From: Sneathiella sp. P13V-1
GTDB taxonomy: Bacteria; Pseudomonadota; Alphaproteobacteria; Sneathiellales; Sneathiellaceae
Direction of reading: 5' to 3'
NCBI RefSeq assembly: GCF_015143595.1
Contig: NZ_WYEU01000005.1
Coordinates: forward strand, 62,001-126,000
Length of the DNA: 64,000 bases
Positions 9,721-17,933 of this stretch are shown here, piece after piece; the stretch's first letter is position 1, and each line of letters begins with the position of its first letter. A program made the translations under genes and the position numbers. The notes under the pieces were generated by a model, which ran no database searches, was not told the DNA's origin, and saw only the letters and a list, made by a program, of their open reading frames with translations.

Positions 9721-10323
9721 ATGATTGTAATGCCTGCAGCGCCTCTGCGGAACAGCAGTATAGCGTCGGTGTACGTGAACACTGTGTTCACAGAAGAAGA
9801 ATGCGACCAGATCCTCGCTTCCTTGGATGAGGGTAAATGGGAAGAAGCCATGGTCGGCGGTATTGAAGAAGTTGGCAAGTTCACACTGGAACGTGACAAG
9901 CGTAGCAACTATCAGCAAACAGTACCTGTTCGTGAAGATGGATTTCCGCTTAACCGTATTGCGCAGGAGATCAGCGCGGCCAATTCATCTATCTGGCGCT
10001 TTGATCTGGGAGGCTTTGCGGAAGACGATATGCCTTGGGTCATGGATTATTGCCGTCAAGGCGATCACAATGACTGGCATGTGGATCTGGGACAAAAAGC
10101 TACAGCGTCCAGAAAACTCGGCTTTTCGCTACAGCTGACAGAAGGCACGGATTATGAAGGCGGGGATCTAGGGTTTCATCGGATTAAAAAAGATCGCAAA
10201 GACCTTACAAAAAAAGGGACTTTGATTGTTTTCCCTTCGTTCTGGTTACATCAGGTTGCACCCATGACCAAAGGCGCACGTAAAGTTGTTGTGGGTTGGG
10301 TCCATGGACCGAGTTTCAGGTAA
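9721..10323 (+). CDS. 2OG-Fe(II) oxygenase family protein (first of a tandem pair)
   Basis: A 200 aa protein of the prolyl 4-hydroxylase-like (P4Hc/PKHD) oxygenase superfamily. The iron triad appears complete: H120 and D122 in DWHVDLG and H177 in FWLHQVAP, with R187 in KGARKVVVGW as the likely 2-oxoglutarate anchor. EGGDLGFH is the typical beta-strand before the distal motif. It is followed after about 11 bases by a paralog of the same size. A CRP-like site lies upstream. The substrate, protein or small molecule, is unknown. Confidence 0.8.
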   Translation: MIVMPAAPLRNSSIASVYVNTVFTEEECDQILASLDEGKWEEAMVGGIEEVGKFTLERDKRSNYQQTVPVREDGFPLNRIAQEISAANSSIWRFDLGGFAEDDMPWVMDYCRQGDHNDWHVDLGQKATASRKLGFSLQLTEGTDYEGGDLGFHRIKKDRKDLTKKGTLIVFPSFWLHQVAPMTKGARKVVVGWVHGPSFR

Positions 10324-10334
10324 GGGAAGGTAAA

Positions 10335-10940
10335 ATGAATAAAATCTCGATGCTTCCTATGCGAAATGAAAACGTGTCTTTGTCCATGCATTGGCCTGTT
10401 TTTACTCCGAAGGAATGTGCGCAAATTATCGCCCAGGCCGGCAATGCCGCCTGGAACAAGAAACTGCCTGTAGGGGCTGGCAACATGCCCGTGTTACCAG
10501 ATGCGGTTGAAGACGCTGGCACCGAATATCAACGCCTTCCTCTCGGAAAGAATGGCTATCCGCTGGATCAGATTAATTTTGGCGTTTGCCAGATTAACGC
10601 GGACGGTTGGCGCTTTGAGCTAACGGGTATACCGGCGGATGATATGCCGTGGATGGTTCGGCAGAAGAAGTCGAAATCAAAAGACCCAGAATGGCAGGTG
10701 GATCTTGGGGAGTCTTTTACATCATCAAGAAAGCTATGCTTTATTCTGAACCTATCGGATCCGAAAAGTTATGAAGGCGGCGATCTTGTTTTGCACAATA
10801 TCCCCACCGACAACGAAGGTTTCCGGACGCAGGGTACAATTATTGTGTTTCCCGCATACTGGTTGCACAAGATTACCAATGTAACCAATGGAACCAGACA
10901 TTCAATTATGGGCTGGTTCCACGGTCACAGTTTTAGGTAA
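10335..10940 (+). CDS. 2OG-Fe(II) oxygenase paralog lacking the first iron-ligand His
   Basis: A 201 aa paralog of the preceding gene, alignable along most of its length (FELTGIPADDMPW, SRKLCFILNL, YEGGDLVLHN, GTIIVFPAYWLHK). The HxD motif reads WQVDLG: Q121 replaces the His, while D123, H178 and R188 remain. The codon is CAG against CAT in the first copy. The ATG at 10335 has a good ribosome site (GGGAAGG) and starts just after the upstream stop. It may be a catalytically changed partner, a regulatory subunit, or an enzyme with altered metal chemistry. The stop abuts that of the convergent dgcA gene. Confidence 0.8.
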   Translation: MNKISMLPMRNENVSLSMHWPVFTPKECAQIIAQAGNAAWNKKLPVGAGNMPVLPDAVEDAGTEYQRLPLGKNGYPLDQINFGVCQINADGWRFELTGIPADDMPWMVRQKKSKSKDPEWQVDLGESFTSSRKLCFILNLSDPKSYEGGDLVLHNIPTDNEGFRTQGTIIVFPAYWLHKITNVTNGTRHSIMGWFHGHSFR

Positions 10941-11927
10941 TCATCCCCACAGTGCCTTACTTGGTGGATGCATCACGCTACCATCAAAGAAAATCCCCTC
11001 TGGGCGGTCCTTATCAAGAAGTAAAGGGCCGTCCAGATCGACATATCTGGCGTAACCCCCAATATACACCGCAGGAGCCATTCCAAGACTGGTTCCGAGC
11101 ATACAGCCTACCATTATGCCAAGTCCAAATTCCCGCGCGGCTTCCACCAACTGCAGAGCCTCCGTAAGGCCGCCTGTTTTATCCAGCTTGATATTGATGA
11201 AGTCATAATTACTTGCGACGAAATCAAGGCTGGACGTGTCGTGACAACTTTCGTCTGCGCAGATCGGAACAAGCCTATCAATCTCGCCGAGTATGGCATC
11301 TTCACCCGCAGGTAAAGGCTGTTCGATCATTTCAACGCCGCAATCAGCCATATGGGGAAGAAATGCCTTGATCATGTCCTCACTCCACGCCTCATTAGCA
11401 TCCACAATTAGCCGTGAGTTCGGGGCCGCAGCACGAATAGCTTTTACTCGGTCGACATCTTCTGCACCACCAAGTTTGAGCTTGAGCAGGGGACGGTTAG
11501 AGTTTTCTGCAGCGGCCGCCGCCATTTTGTCGGCTGTATCCAAAGACAGGGTATAGGCGGTGATTAAAGGTCCTGGAGGGGAAATTCCGGCCAGTTCAGC
11601 GATGGATTGACCGGTTTTTTTCGCTTCCAGATCCCAAAGGGCGCAATCAACCGCATTCCTGGCTGCCCCGGACGGAAGCAGAGTTAAGAGATCAATTCGG
11701 CTTGCGCCATGCGCGATGGCCTCTTTGACAGTAGAAAGTTGGCCCTTAACAGAGGAGGGAGTTTCCCCATAGCGCCGATAGGGAACGCATTCACCGCGTC
11801 CAATGAAATCCCCTTCCTGAATTTCCACGACGACGACATCGGCTGTGGTTTTTGCACCTCGGCTAATGCGAAAGCTGCCCCGGATAGGCCAGCTTTCTTC
11901 TGTGTAGTTGAACTTTCTAAGAGTCAT
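10941..11927 (-). CDS. dgcA: N-acetyl-D-glutamate racemase DgcA (dipeptide epimerase-like, enolase superfamily)
   Basis: Enolase-superfamily enzyme of the muconate lactonizing/dipeptide epimerase type. Acid-base Lys of KLKLGG, metal ligands in DANEAWS, EQPLP and ADESCH, and the second Lys in KLDKTGG are all present. Overlapping the upstream DUF1611 gene by TAATG matches the dgcN-dgcA pair described from marine Proteobacteria, in which DgcN acetylates D-glutamate and DgcA converts N-acetyl-D-Glu to N-acetyl-L-Glu. Without that context it would be annotated as L-Ala-D/L-Glu epimerase. Confidence 0.82.
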   Translation of the reverse strand: MTLRKFNYTEESWPIRGSFRISRGAKTTADVVVVEIQEGDFIGRGECVPYRRYGETPSSVKGQLSTVKEAIAHGASRIDLLTLLPSGAARNAVDCALWDLEAKKTGQSIAELAGISPPGPLITAYTLSLDTADKMAAAAAENSNRPLLKLKLGGAEDVDRVKAIRAAAPNSRLIVDANEAWSEDMIKAFLPHMADCGVEMIEQPLPAGEDAILGEIDRLVPICADESCHDTSSLDFVASNYDFINIKLDKTGGLTEALQLVEAAREFGLGIMVGCMLGTSLGMAPAVYIGGYARYVDLDGPLLLDKDRPEGIFFDGSVMHPPSKALWG

Positions 11928-12937
11928 TACAGATTATCTACTATTTTTGCGACACCTGTTCTGAAGGCGTCCACGGTAGGAAGTCCGTATTTTTGCTCGA
12001 AATCGGCAAGCATTTTGTCACCATCTTCCTCTGACAACCCTGAGGTGTTAATGCTGATCCCAACGAATTTGGCATTCGGATTGGTCAGTTTTGCCGTTTG
12101 CAAGTTCAGGTCCATGCATTCCTGAATATCTGGAAGGGGTTGATGGGGTAGGCCGCGCATATGTGTTCGGGTTGGTTCATGGCAAAGCACAAGCGCATCA
12201 GCCTGCGCACCGTGAATAAGGCCAATACTCACTCCAGCAAAAGAAGGGTGGAACAAGGATCCCTGACCTTCAATAATATCCCAATGATCGTCAGTGTTAT
12301 CTGGGGATAAGACTTCAACAGCACCCGAGATAAAATCGGCAACCACGGCATCGATGGAAATACCTTCACCCGCGATGAAAATGCCCGTCTGACCCGTTGC
12401 ACGGAAATCAGCGTTCATGCCCCGCTTTTTCATTTCCTTTTCAATGGCAAGAGTTGTGTACATCTTACCGACAGAACAATCAGTACCAACCGCGAGCAAA
12501 CGTTTGCCACCGCGAGGGGTTCCCTTGCCGGTAGGCAATTCTTCGGTTGGATGGCGTACATCATACAAGTTGCGCCCATATTTTTCGGCAGCTTCCGCAA
12601 GTTCAGGAATGTTCCCAAGTCGAATGTGAAGGCCACTTGCGATATCCATGCCGAGAGCCATTGCTTCAACGATTTTTGTTGTCCAATGCTCAGGTAGAAA
12701 ACCACCGGAATTTACGATGCCAATTACCATGGTTTTGACACCGCGATTTACCGCCTCTTCCAAAGAAATATCTTCAAGCCCAAGATCTGCCTGACATCCT
12801 TCAAGCCGCATTTGACCAGCACACCAATCTGGACGCCAATCTTTGATCCCTTGTGCGGTTTTTGCACCCAGTTGATCCGGGACGTCACCTAAAAACATGA
12901 GATAAGGATGTTCCATATTTAACCTCTTGAACTTCAA
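11927..12937 (-). CDS. dgcN: N-acetyltransferase DgcN (DUF1611)
   Basis: A 336 aa DUF1611 protein. A P-loop-like segment GTDCSVGKMYTTL lies near residue 155, in the C-terminal domain, and HPTEELPTGKGTPRGGKR precedes it. In the D-glutamate pathway of marine bacteria DgcN transfers an acetyl group to D-glutamate; the assignment here rests on the DUF1611 family and on the directly overlapping dgcA. The gene follows a gamma-carbonic anhydrase gene by 14 bases, so three genes form the operon. Confidence 0.82.
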   Translation of the reverse strand: MKFKRLNMEHPYLMFLGDVPDQLGAKTAQGIKDWRPDWCAGQMRLEGCQADLGLEDISLEEAVNRGVKTMVIGIVNSGGFLPEHWTTKIVEAMALGMDIASGLHIRLGNIPELAEAAEKYGRNLYDVRHPTEELPTGKGTPRGGKRLLAVGTDCSVGKMYTTLAIEKEMKKRGMNADFRATGQTGIFIAGEGISIDAVVADFISGAVEVLSPDNTDDHWDIIEGQGSLFHPSFAGVSIGLIHGAQADALVLCHEPTRTHMRGLPHQPLPDIQECMDLNLQTAKLTNPNAKFVGISINTSGLSEEDGDKMLADFEQKYGLPTVDAFRTGVAKIVDNL

Positions 12938-12951
12938 AAATATTAAAAGAG

Positions 12952-13542
12952 CTATTCGCCCTGTTCCAAGGCCTTTTGCTCAGCCATAAGCGTCTTCATT
13001 TCTTTGCTCATTGCAGAAAGGCATTCATCGCTTGCCCATTCACGATGTTCCCCTTTCATATAGCTCTGTGCATTGCGATAATACATAAACGCATTCATCC
13101 GGCAGCGGGCGTAGTTGTTCTGGGTTCTGACAACTTTTCCAGGGGTTCCCATTACAATTGAGTTGTCAGGAATAACAGTACCTTCTTTTAGGAAACTATG
13201 GCCCGCAATAATGCAATTGTTGCCGATAACGCAGCCATCCATGATGGTTGTGTTAATGCCGATCAGGCAGTTATCGCCAATTGTGCATCCGTGAATAGTG
13301 CAATGATGTGTAATGGAACAGTGGGAGCCAATATAGGTGCCGGTGTTGTCGCCAATATGGATCATCACGAAATCCTGGATATTCGTGTAATCGCCAATGA
13401 CCACTTCGCTGGCTTCAGACCTGATAACACTATACGGCCAAAGAGACGCACCTTTACCGACTCTTACTTTTCCATACATCAAAGATGTAGGATGGACATA
13501 CGCGCTTTCATCAATGGTTACCTGTGGCCCAAACTGCTGCAT
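12952..13542 (-). CDS. Gamma-carbonic anhydrase family protein (left-handed beta helix)
   Basis: A 196 aa hexapeptide-repeat protein; repeats of the form [IV]GDxxxI run from about residue 20 to 150 (KVRVGKGASLW, VIGDYTNIQD, TIGDNCLIG, VIGNNCIIAG). His residues in MIHIGDN and in SITHHCTIHG match the three zinc ligands of the PaaY/CaiE/gamma-carbonic anhydrase group. It is the first gene of the operon with dgcN and dgcA. CO2 hydration, a thioesterase activity as in PaaY, or an acyltransferase role are all possible. Confidence 0.83.
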   Translation of the reverse strand: MQQFGPQVTIDESAYVHPTSLMYGKVRVGKGASLWPYSVIRSEASEVVIGDYTNIQDFVMIHIGDNTGTYIGSHCSITHHCTIHGCTIGDNCLIGINTTIMDGCVIGNNCIIAGHSFLKEGTVIPDNSIVMGTPGKVVRTQNNYARCRMNAFMYYRNAQSYMKGEHREWASDECLSAMSKEMKTLMAEQKALEQGE

Positions 13543-13670
13543 ACCTGATTTCCCCTGAGATTTGTCTTTTGCCCTGGTTTATCCAGCGGCTTATTGATTG
13601 GAGAAGTATCTTATCAGGAGATAAGTGGGCGTCAAACAGTTGTTCTGACAGGATGTAAAGGAAGCAGGAA

Positions 13671-15443
13671 TTAAGTAGATACGTTCCAGGGAGATTCGCG
13701 AAGCCAGTTTTCAAACGTTTCTTTTTCGATGGGCCTACTCATGTAATACCCTTGGGCAACATTGCAGCCGAGGCCTGCCAGCATGTACCATGTTTCCCTG
13801 TCTTCAACCCCTTCTGCAACAACGGCGAGGTCAAGATTTCGCGCAAGTTCAAGAAGTGTTCGGACAATGACAGCATCGTCGGCAACCGTGTTCATGTTGA
13901 GAACAAAGCTTTTATCAATTTTGATCTCATCCACTGGGAGTTTGCGAATGTAGGAAAGGGACGTATAACCAGTTCCAAAATCATCAATTGAGACTTTCAC
14001 GCCAAGCTCATGAAGGCGGTTTACCACATCGGTGGCACGCACCACATCAGAAATAATGGCACTTTCGGTGATCTCAAGTTTCAGCAATTCTGCCGGAAAA
14101 CGTGATTGCTCCAGAAGGCGGTTTACAATATCCGGGAAAATTGGATTGTGCAGGATCAGGGCTGAAATGTTGACAGAAACGGAGATTCTGTAGCCGCTTC
14201 TAAGCCATGTGCCGCCTTGTTTAATAGCAGCATCGAGAACCCATCTGGTCAGAGGTTCGATATTACCAGAACTTTCAGCCAGAGGGATAAACGAATCCGG
14301 GAATAATAACCCTCGAGATGGGTGTTGCCAGCGGACAAGGGCTTCTACACCAATTACCGTGCTGTCATGCATTCTGATCATTGGCTGGTAATGAAGACGA
14401 AGTTGGTCTTCATCTATCGCATATGGCAGCTCTTGGGAGAGTTTAAGCAACTGCCTGCGTTCTGTTGCCTGTTGCATCGTATATACCATAAAACGGCTTT
14501 TTTCTCGTTTCGCGGTGTACAGCGCGGACATGGCCTTATGCAGAAGATTTTCAGCATTATCTTCCTCTTCAAGTTTCGCAATTCCCATTGTTGCGCTTAA
14601 AGAGGTTGTCTGATTATCCAGGAAATAAGGTTGCCTCAATTCATGAGAGAGACGAGCGGCGATGGTCGTATCTGAGATGCTGGTTAGGCATTGTGGCTGT
14701 AGTAGCATCGCAAATTCGTCATCACCCAGACGGCCTAGAATGGCTCCTTCCGGAGCAAATTGTGACAAACGTTCCGCAACTGTAGCCAGGACAGAGTCGC
14801 CAAATGTATGCCCCTTGCTTTCGTTCAAGCCCTTAAATGCATCAATATCCAGAATGATTAGCGATGCGTCTTCAGATCTAGCTCTGGCTTCATGAATGGC
14901 TTTATCCAGGCATTGTTTGAAGTGATCTCTACTTAATAGCGATGTTAACCGATCGAGAGATGCTGTTGCGGCCTCTACGGGATTTACCTTCAGATACATT
15001 TCCCGGACGCGCTCAGCATTAATTAAAGCGGCCCTCAGATTATCCAGGTTGATATCATTTCTTGGGATACAAGCTGTCGCCCCGTAGAGCATGAGCTCAT
15101 GGGGGCCATCCACAACTAGAATGGATAAAAAGGGCGCTTGCGCGGCATATTTTTTAATAATGTTCGTGACCGTTCGAGAGCCGAGTTCATAATCGACAAT
15201 GATGGTTCTTGTCTGATTACATTCCACCAGCTTTGCCAGTGAAGAATCGTTCTCTGATGTTTCTGCGGAAATATTTATTCCAAGATCCGCCAAATGTCTT
15301 TTCGTATGATCGTCCTGGCACACGAGAATGGGGCGCATGGACCGGGGATCAAAATCGGCGCGCGCAAAGGTTGCGCTGTCGTCGTTAGACGCCTTGCCGT
15401 TATTAGCAGCTTTACTCAGCGATGTTGTACCAAATGGAACCAA
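13671..15443 (-). CDS. c-di-GMP phosphodiesterase with degenerate GGDEF and EAL domains
   Basis: A 590 aa signalling protein. Residues about 35-140 resemble a receiver-like fold (RPILVCQDD, TIIVDYELG), about 160-330 form a GGDEF domain and about 335-580 an EAL domain. The EAL domain keeps the catalytic set: VEALVRWQHP, SVNISA, LEITES, IDDFGTGY, IKIDKSFV and VVAEGVED, so it should hydrolyse c-di-GMP. The cyclase signature reads RLGDDEF instead of GGDEF and is probably inactive, perhaps a GTP sensor as in PdeA of Caulobacter. The start is a TTG; an ATG at 15338 is an alternative. Confidence 0.85.
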   Translation of the reverse strand: MVPFGTTSLSKAANNGKASNDDSATFARADFDPRSMRPILVCQDDHTKRHLADLGINISAETSENDSSLAKLVECNQTRTIIVDYELGSRTVTNIIKKYAAQAPFLSILVVDGPHELMLYGATACIPRNDINLDNLRAALINAERVREMYLKVNPVEAATASLDRLTSLLSRDHFKQCLDKAIHEARARSEDASLIILDIDAFKGLNESKGHTFGDSVLATVAERLSQFAPEGAILGRLGDDEFAMLLQPQCLTSISDTTIAARLSHELRQPYFLDNQTTSLSATMGIAKLEEEDNAENLLHKAMSALYTAKREKSRFMVYTMQQATERRQLLKLSQELPYAIDEDQLRLHYQPMIRMHDSTVIGVEALVRWQHPSRGLLFPDSFIPLAESSGNIEPLTRWVLDAAIKQGGTWLRSGYRISVSVNISALILHNPIFPDIVNRLLEQSRFPAELLKLEITESAIISDVVRATDVVNRLHELGVKVSIDDFGTGYTSLSYIRKLPVDEIKIDKSFVLNMNTVADDAVIVRTLLELARNLDLAVVAEGVEDRETWYMLAGLGCNVAQGYYMSRPIEKETFENWLRESPWNVST

Positions 15444-15604
15444 AACGAATACTCAATCAGCAGAAATAAGAAAATCAGACGGGAGGTTTTAACCTACTAT
15501 GTCGAGATATACCCTTAGGACGTAAATAAGGTCTTAAGAAAAACCTTCATTTTTAGAAATGCGAACATCAATTGGCTGAAAATTGACCGTTCGGACAAAA
15601 CAAA

Positions 15605-15623
15605 TGTTTCATAAAATGAAACA
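15605..15623. promoter_or_regulatory. Inverted repeat, candidate RpiR-type operator
   Basis: A perfect inverted repeat TGTTTCAT-AAA-ATGAAACA stands about 80 bases before the RpiR-family regulator gene. Half-sites of the TGAAAC type are common for MurR/RpiR regulators. A second short palindrome (AATGA-A-TCATT, 15623-15633) overlaps its edge, and a third (AGGTAG-T-CTACCT, 15656-15668) follows. Autoregulation and control of the downstream operon are inferred. Confidence 0.55.
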
Positions 15624-15655
15624 ATGAATCATTTGTTGCGTATACTTTGAATAGT

Positions 15656-15668
15656 AGGTAGTCTACCT
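15656..15668. promoter_or_regulatory. Short perfect palindrome in the RpiR promoter region
   Basis: AGGTAG-T-CTACCT lies about 37 bases before the ATG of the regulator gene, just after a TATACT box at 15641-15646 that could be a -10 element. It would overlap the transcription start. It could be an operator or part of the 5' leader; the function is inferred only from position and symmetry. Confidence 0.35.
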
Positions 15669-15704
15669 GAGTAATTTCTCTTTTGGGGAGGCGGGTCGCA
15701 GGTC

Positions 15705-16580
15705 ATGGAACGCCGGCAGGGTTCAGATATATTGCGTGAAATCGAAGGGCGATACGGGGGGCTCAGTCCACAATTGCAGATGGGAGCTCGCTTTATCTTG
15801 GATTCCCCGCGGGATGTTGCTGTGTATTCAATGAGAGAGATCGCAGCACGTGCTGATGTAAAACCGTCCACCATGGTGCGGCTCGCCAATAAACTGGGTT
15901 TCGATAATTATGTTGAACTGCGGGATGAGTTTCGTCGTCGTTATTCAGAGCAATCCAGCGGATATGCGGCACGCGCAAGACGTTTGCAGCTTAGAAATGT
16001 TGGAGATGAAGATAGTCTGATTGCCGACATGATGGGTGCTGAAGTCAGCAATATTCAAAATACATTATCTGGTTTTGATGATACGGATCTGGAGGCGGCA
16101 GCGCGTAATTTCTTGAACGCCAGACGGGTTCATGTTGTTGGACTTAGAAAATGTTATCCGATTGCCCATTTTTTCAAATATGCCACTCGTGTTTTCTTTA
16201 AAGATTGCCGACTGATTCAAGGTAACGCGGGCATGTTCCCTGAAGAAATGGAGCAAATAGGGAGAGATGATATTCTTCTTGCTGCTGCCTTTGATCCTTA
16301 TACTCGTGAGACGGTTGAAGCAGTGCGATATGCGCAGAAGGTTGGCGCGAAAACTGTTGTTATTACGGACAATACAGTTTCTCCTTTGGCTGCGGGGGCT
16401 ACGCATTTGTTCGTTGCCGCGAATGCGAGCCCTTCATTTTATCGTTCATTAAGCGGCGCGCTTATTATCGTCCAGGCACTTGTTGCTGCAATCGTTACAG
16501 CATTGGGTGAGCCGGCTGTTGAGGCGCTGGAGCAGTCAGACAAGGGCCTGCGTCGAAACAATACATATTGGAATGGTTAG
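15705..16580 (+). CDS. MurR/RpiR family transcriptional regulator
   Basis: A 291 aa protein with an N-terminal HTH_6 domain (about residues 10-85; SMREIAARADVKPSTMVRLANKLGFDNY) and a C-terminal SIS domain (about 135-260). SIS domains bind phosphosugars in classical members, but many RpiR-type regulators control amino acid or taurine-like catabolism. It starts an operon with an aminotransferase gene 12 bases downstream and is therefore the likely local regulator of the island. Confidence 0.88.
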   Translation: MERRQGSDILREIEGRYGGLSPQLQMGARFILDSPRDVAVYSMREIAARADVKPSTMVRLANKLGFDNYVELRDEFRRRYSEQSSGYAARARRLQLRNVGDEDSLIADMMGAEVSNIQNTLSGFDDTDLEAAARNFLNARRVHVVGLRKCYPIAHFFKYATRVFFKDCRLIQGNAGMFPEEMEQIGRDDILLAAAFDPYTRETVEAVRYAQKVGAKTVVITDNTVSPLAAGATHLFVAANASPSFYRSLSGALIIVQALVAAIVTALGEPAVEALEQSDKGLRRNNTYWNG

Positions 16581-16592
16581 GACCATAAAATC

Positions 16593-17930
16593 ATGACACA
16601 TGTTTTTCACAGGGCGCTAAACAAAACCTACCCCGTCGCGGATAGAGGGGAAGGGGCCTATATTTTTGACACAACCGGTAAAAAATATCTGGATGCTTGC
16701 GGCGGGGCCGCGGTGTCATGTCTTGGTCATAGCAATCACGAGGTTTCTGACGCGATCCGGGCTCAGCTTGATAAGATAGCGTTCGCTCATACAGGGTTTT
16801 TCTCGAACCCAGCGATGGAGGAACTTGCGGATTTCTTGATCGAGAAAGCGCCGGGGGAACTGGATAAAGTGTACTTTGTGTCAGGTGGGTCCGAAGCAGT
16901 AGAGGCTGCTTTGAAACTTGCACGCCAGTACTTTTTGGAAATTGGGCAATCTTCGCGAACACGCTTTATCTCGCGAAAGCAAAGCTATCATGGAAATACA
17001 CTTGGTGCTCTGTCTGCGGGTGGAAATGAATGGCGCCGCGAACCATATGCTGAACTCTTGATGCCGGTTAAACTCATTTCCCCTTGCTATGAATACCGGG
17101 AGCGCCTCGAAGGGGAGAGTGAGTTTGACTTTGGTCAGCGTGTTGCAAACGAATTGGACGAAGCCATCAATGAAGCCGGGTCAGAAAACATCTGTGCTTT
17201 TATTTGTGAGCCCGTTGTTGGTGCGACCTTAGGTGCCGTACCAGCCGTGAAAGGGTACTTTAAACGCATCCGTGAAATATGCGATCAGCATGGCATTTTG
17301 CTTATCTTGGATGAAGTCATGTGTGGTATGGGGCGCACAGGAACATTGTTCGCTGTAGAACAGGAAGACATTAATCCTGACATTCTGGTAACAGCAAAAG
17401 GGCTCGGCGCAGGGTATCAACCGGTGGGGGCCATGATGGCAACCAAGACCATTTGCGATACCATCGAAAATGGAAGCGGCTTTTTCCAGCACGGACATAC
17501 CTATATTGGCCATCCTTTGGCTTGCGCAGCATCTCTAGCAGTTCAGAGATATATTCAAAATAATAACCTGCTCGAAAATGTTCAAAAGCTGGGGCAAGAG
17601 TTACATGAAGCGTTGGAGCAAACTTTCGGCCAACATGCCCATATTGGTGATATTCGCGGGCGCGGTTTGTTTAGAGGGCTTGAATTTGTGCAGGACCGCG
17701 AAACCAAAATGCCTTTTGACCCTTCCTTGAAAATAAACGCACGTGTTAAGCAAGCGGCGATGGATGCAGGCTTGATGTGTTACCCCATGGGAGGAACCAT
17801 AGATGGTCGGCGTGGTGATCATGTATTGCTGGCCCCGCCATTTATTCTCACGTCCGATCAGATTGGGGAAATTACAGATAAGCTGTCTACTGCTGTGAAT
17901 ACGGCACTCAACGATGCAGGAGTGGCGTGA
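16593..17930 (+). CDS. Class III pyridoxal-phosphate aminotransferase
   Basis: A 445 aa fold-type I, class III transaminase (omega-amino acid, GABA, beta-alanine or taurine types). The PLP Lys is K269 in TAKGLGAGYQP. Other family marks are SGGSEAVEAALKLAR, SYHGNTLGALS and LILDEVMCGMGRTG. It lies between the RpiR regulator and a BKACE gene (3-base gap), so its keto product is probably the BKACE substrate. A beta-amino acid would give a beta-keto acid, the known BKACE substrate type; this is an inference. Confidence 0.88.
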   Translation: MTHVFHRALNKTYPVADRGEGAYIFDTTGKKYLDACGGAAVSCLGHSNHEVSDAIRAQLDKIAFAHTGFFSNPAMEELADFLIEKAPGELDKVYFVSGGSEAVEAALKLARQYFLEIGQSSRTRFISRKQSYHGNTLGALSAGGNEWRREPYAELLMPVKLISPCYEYRERLEGESEFDFGQRVANELDEAINEAGSENICAFICEPVVGATLGAVPAVKGYFKRIREICDQHGILLILDEVMCGMGRTGTLFAVEQEDINPDILVTAKGLGAGYQPVGAMMATKTICDTIENGSGFFQHGHTYIGHPLACAASLAVQRYIQNNNLLENVQKLGQELHEALEQTFGQHAHIGDIRGRGLFRGLEFVQDRETKMPFDPSLKINARVKQAAMDAGLMCYPMGGTIDGRRGDHVLLAPPFILTSDQIGEITDKLSTAVNTALNDAGVA

Positions 17931-17933
17931 GTT

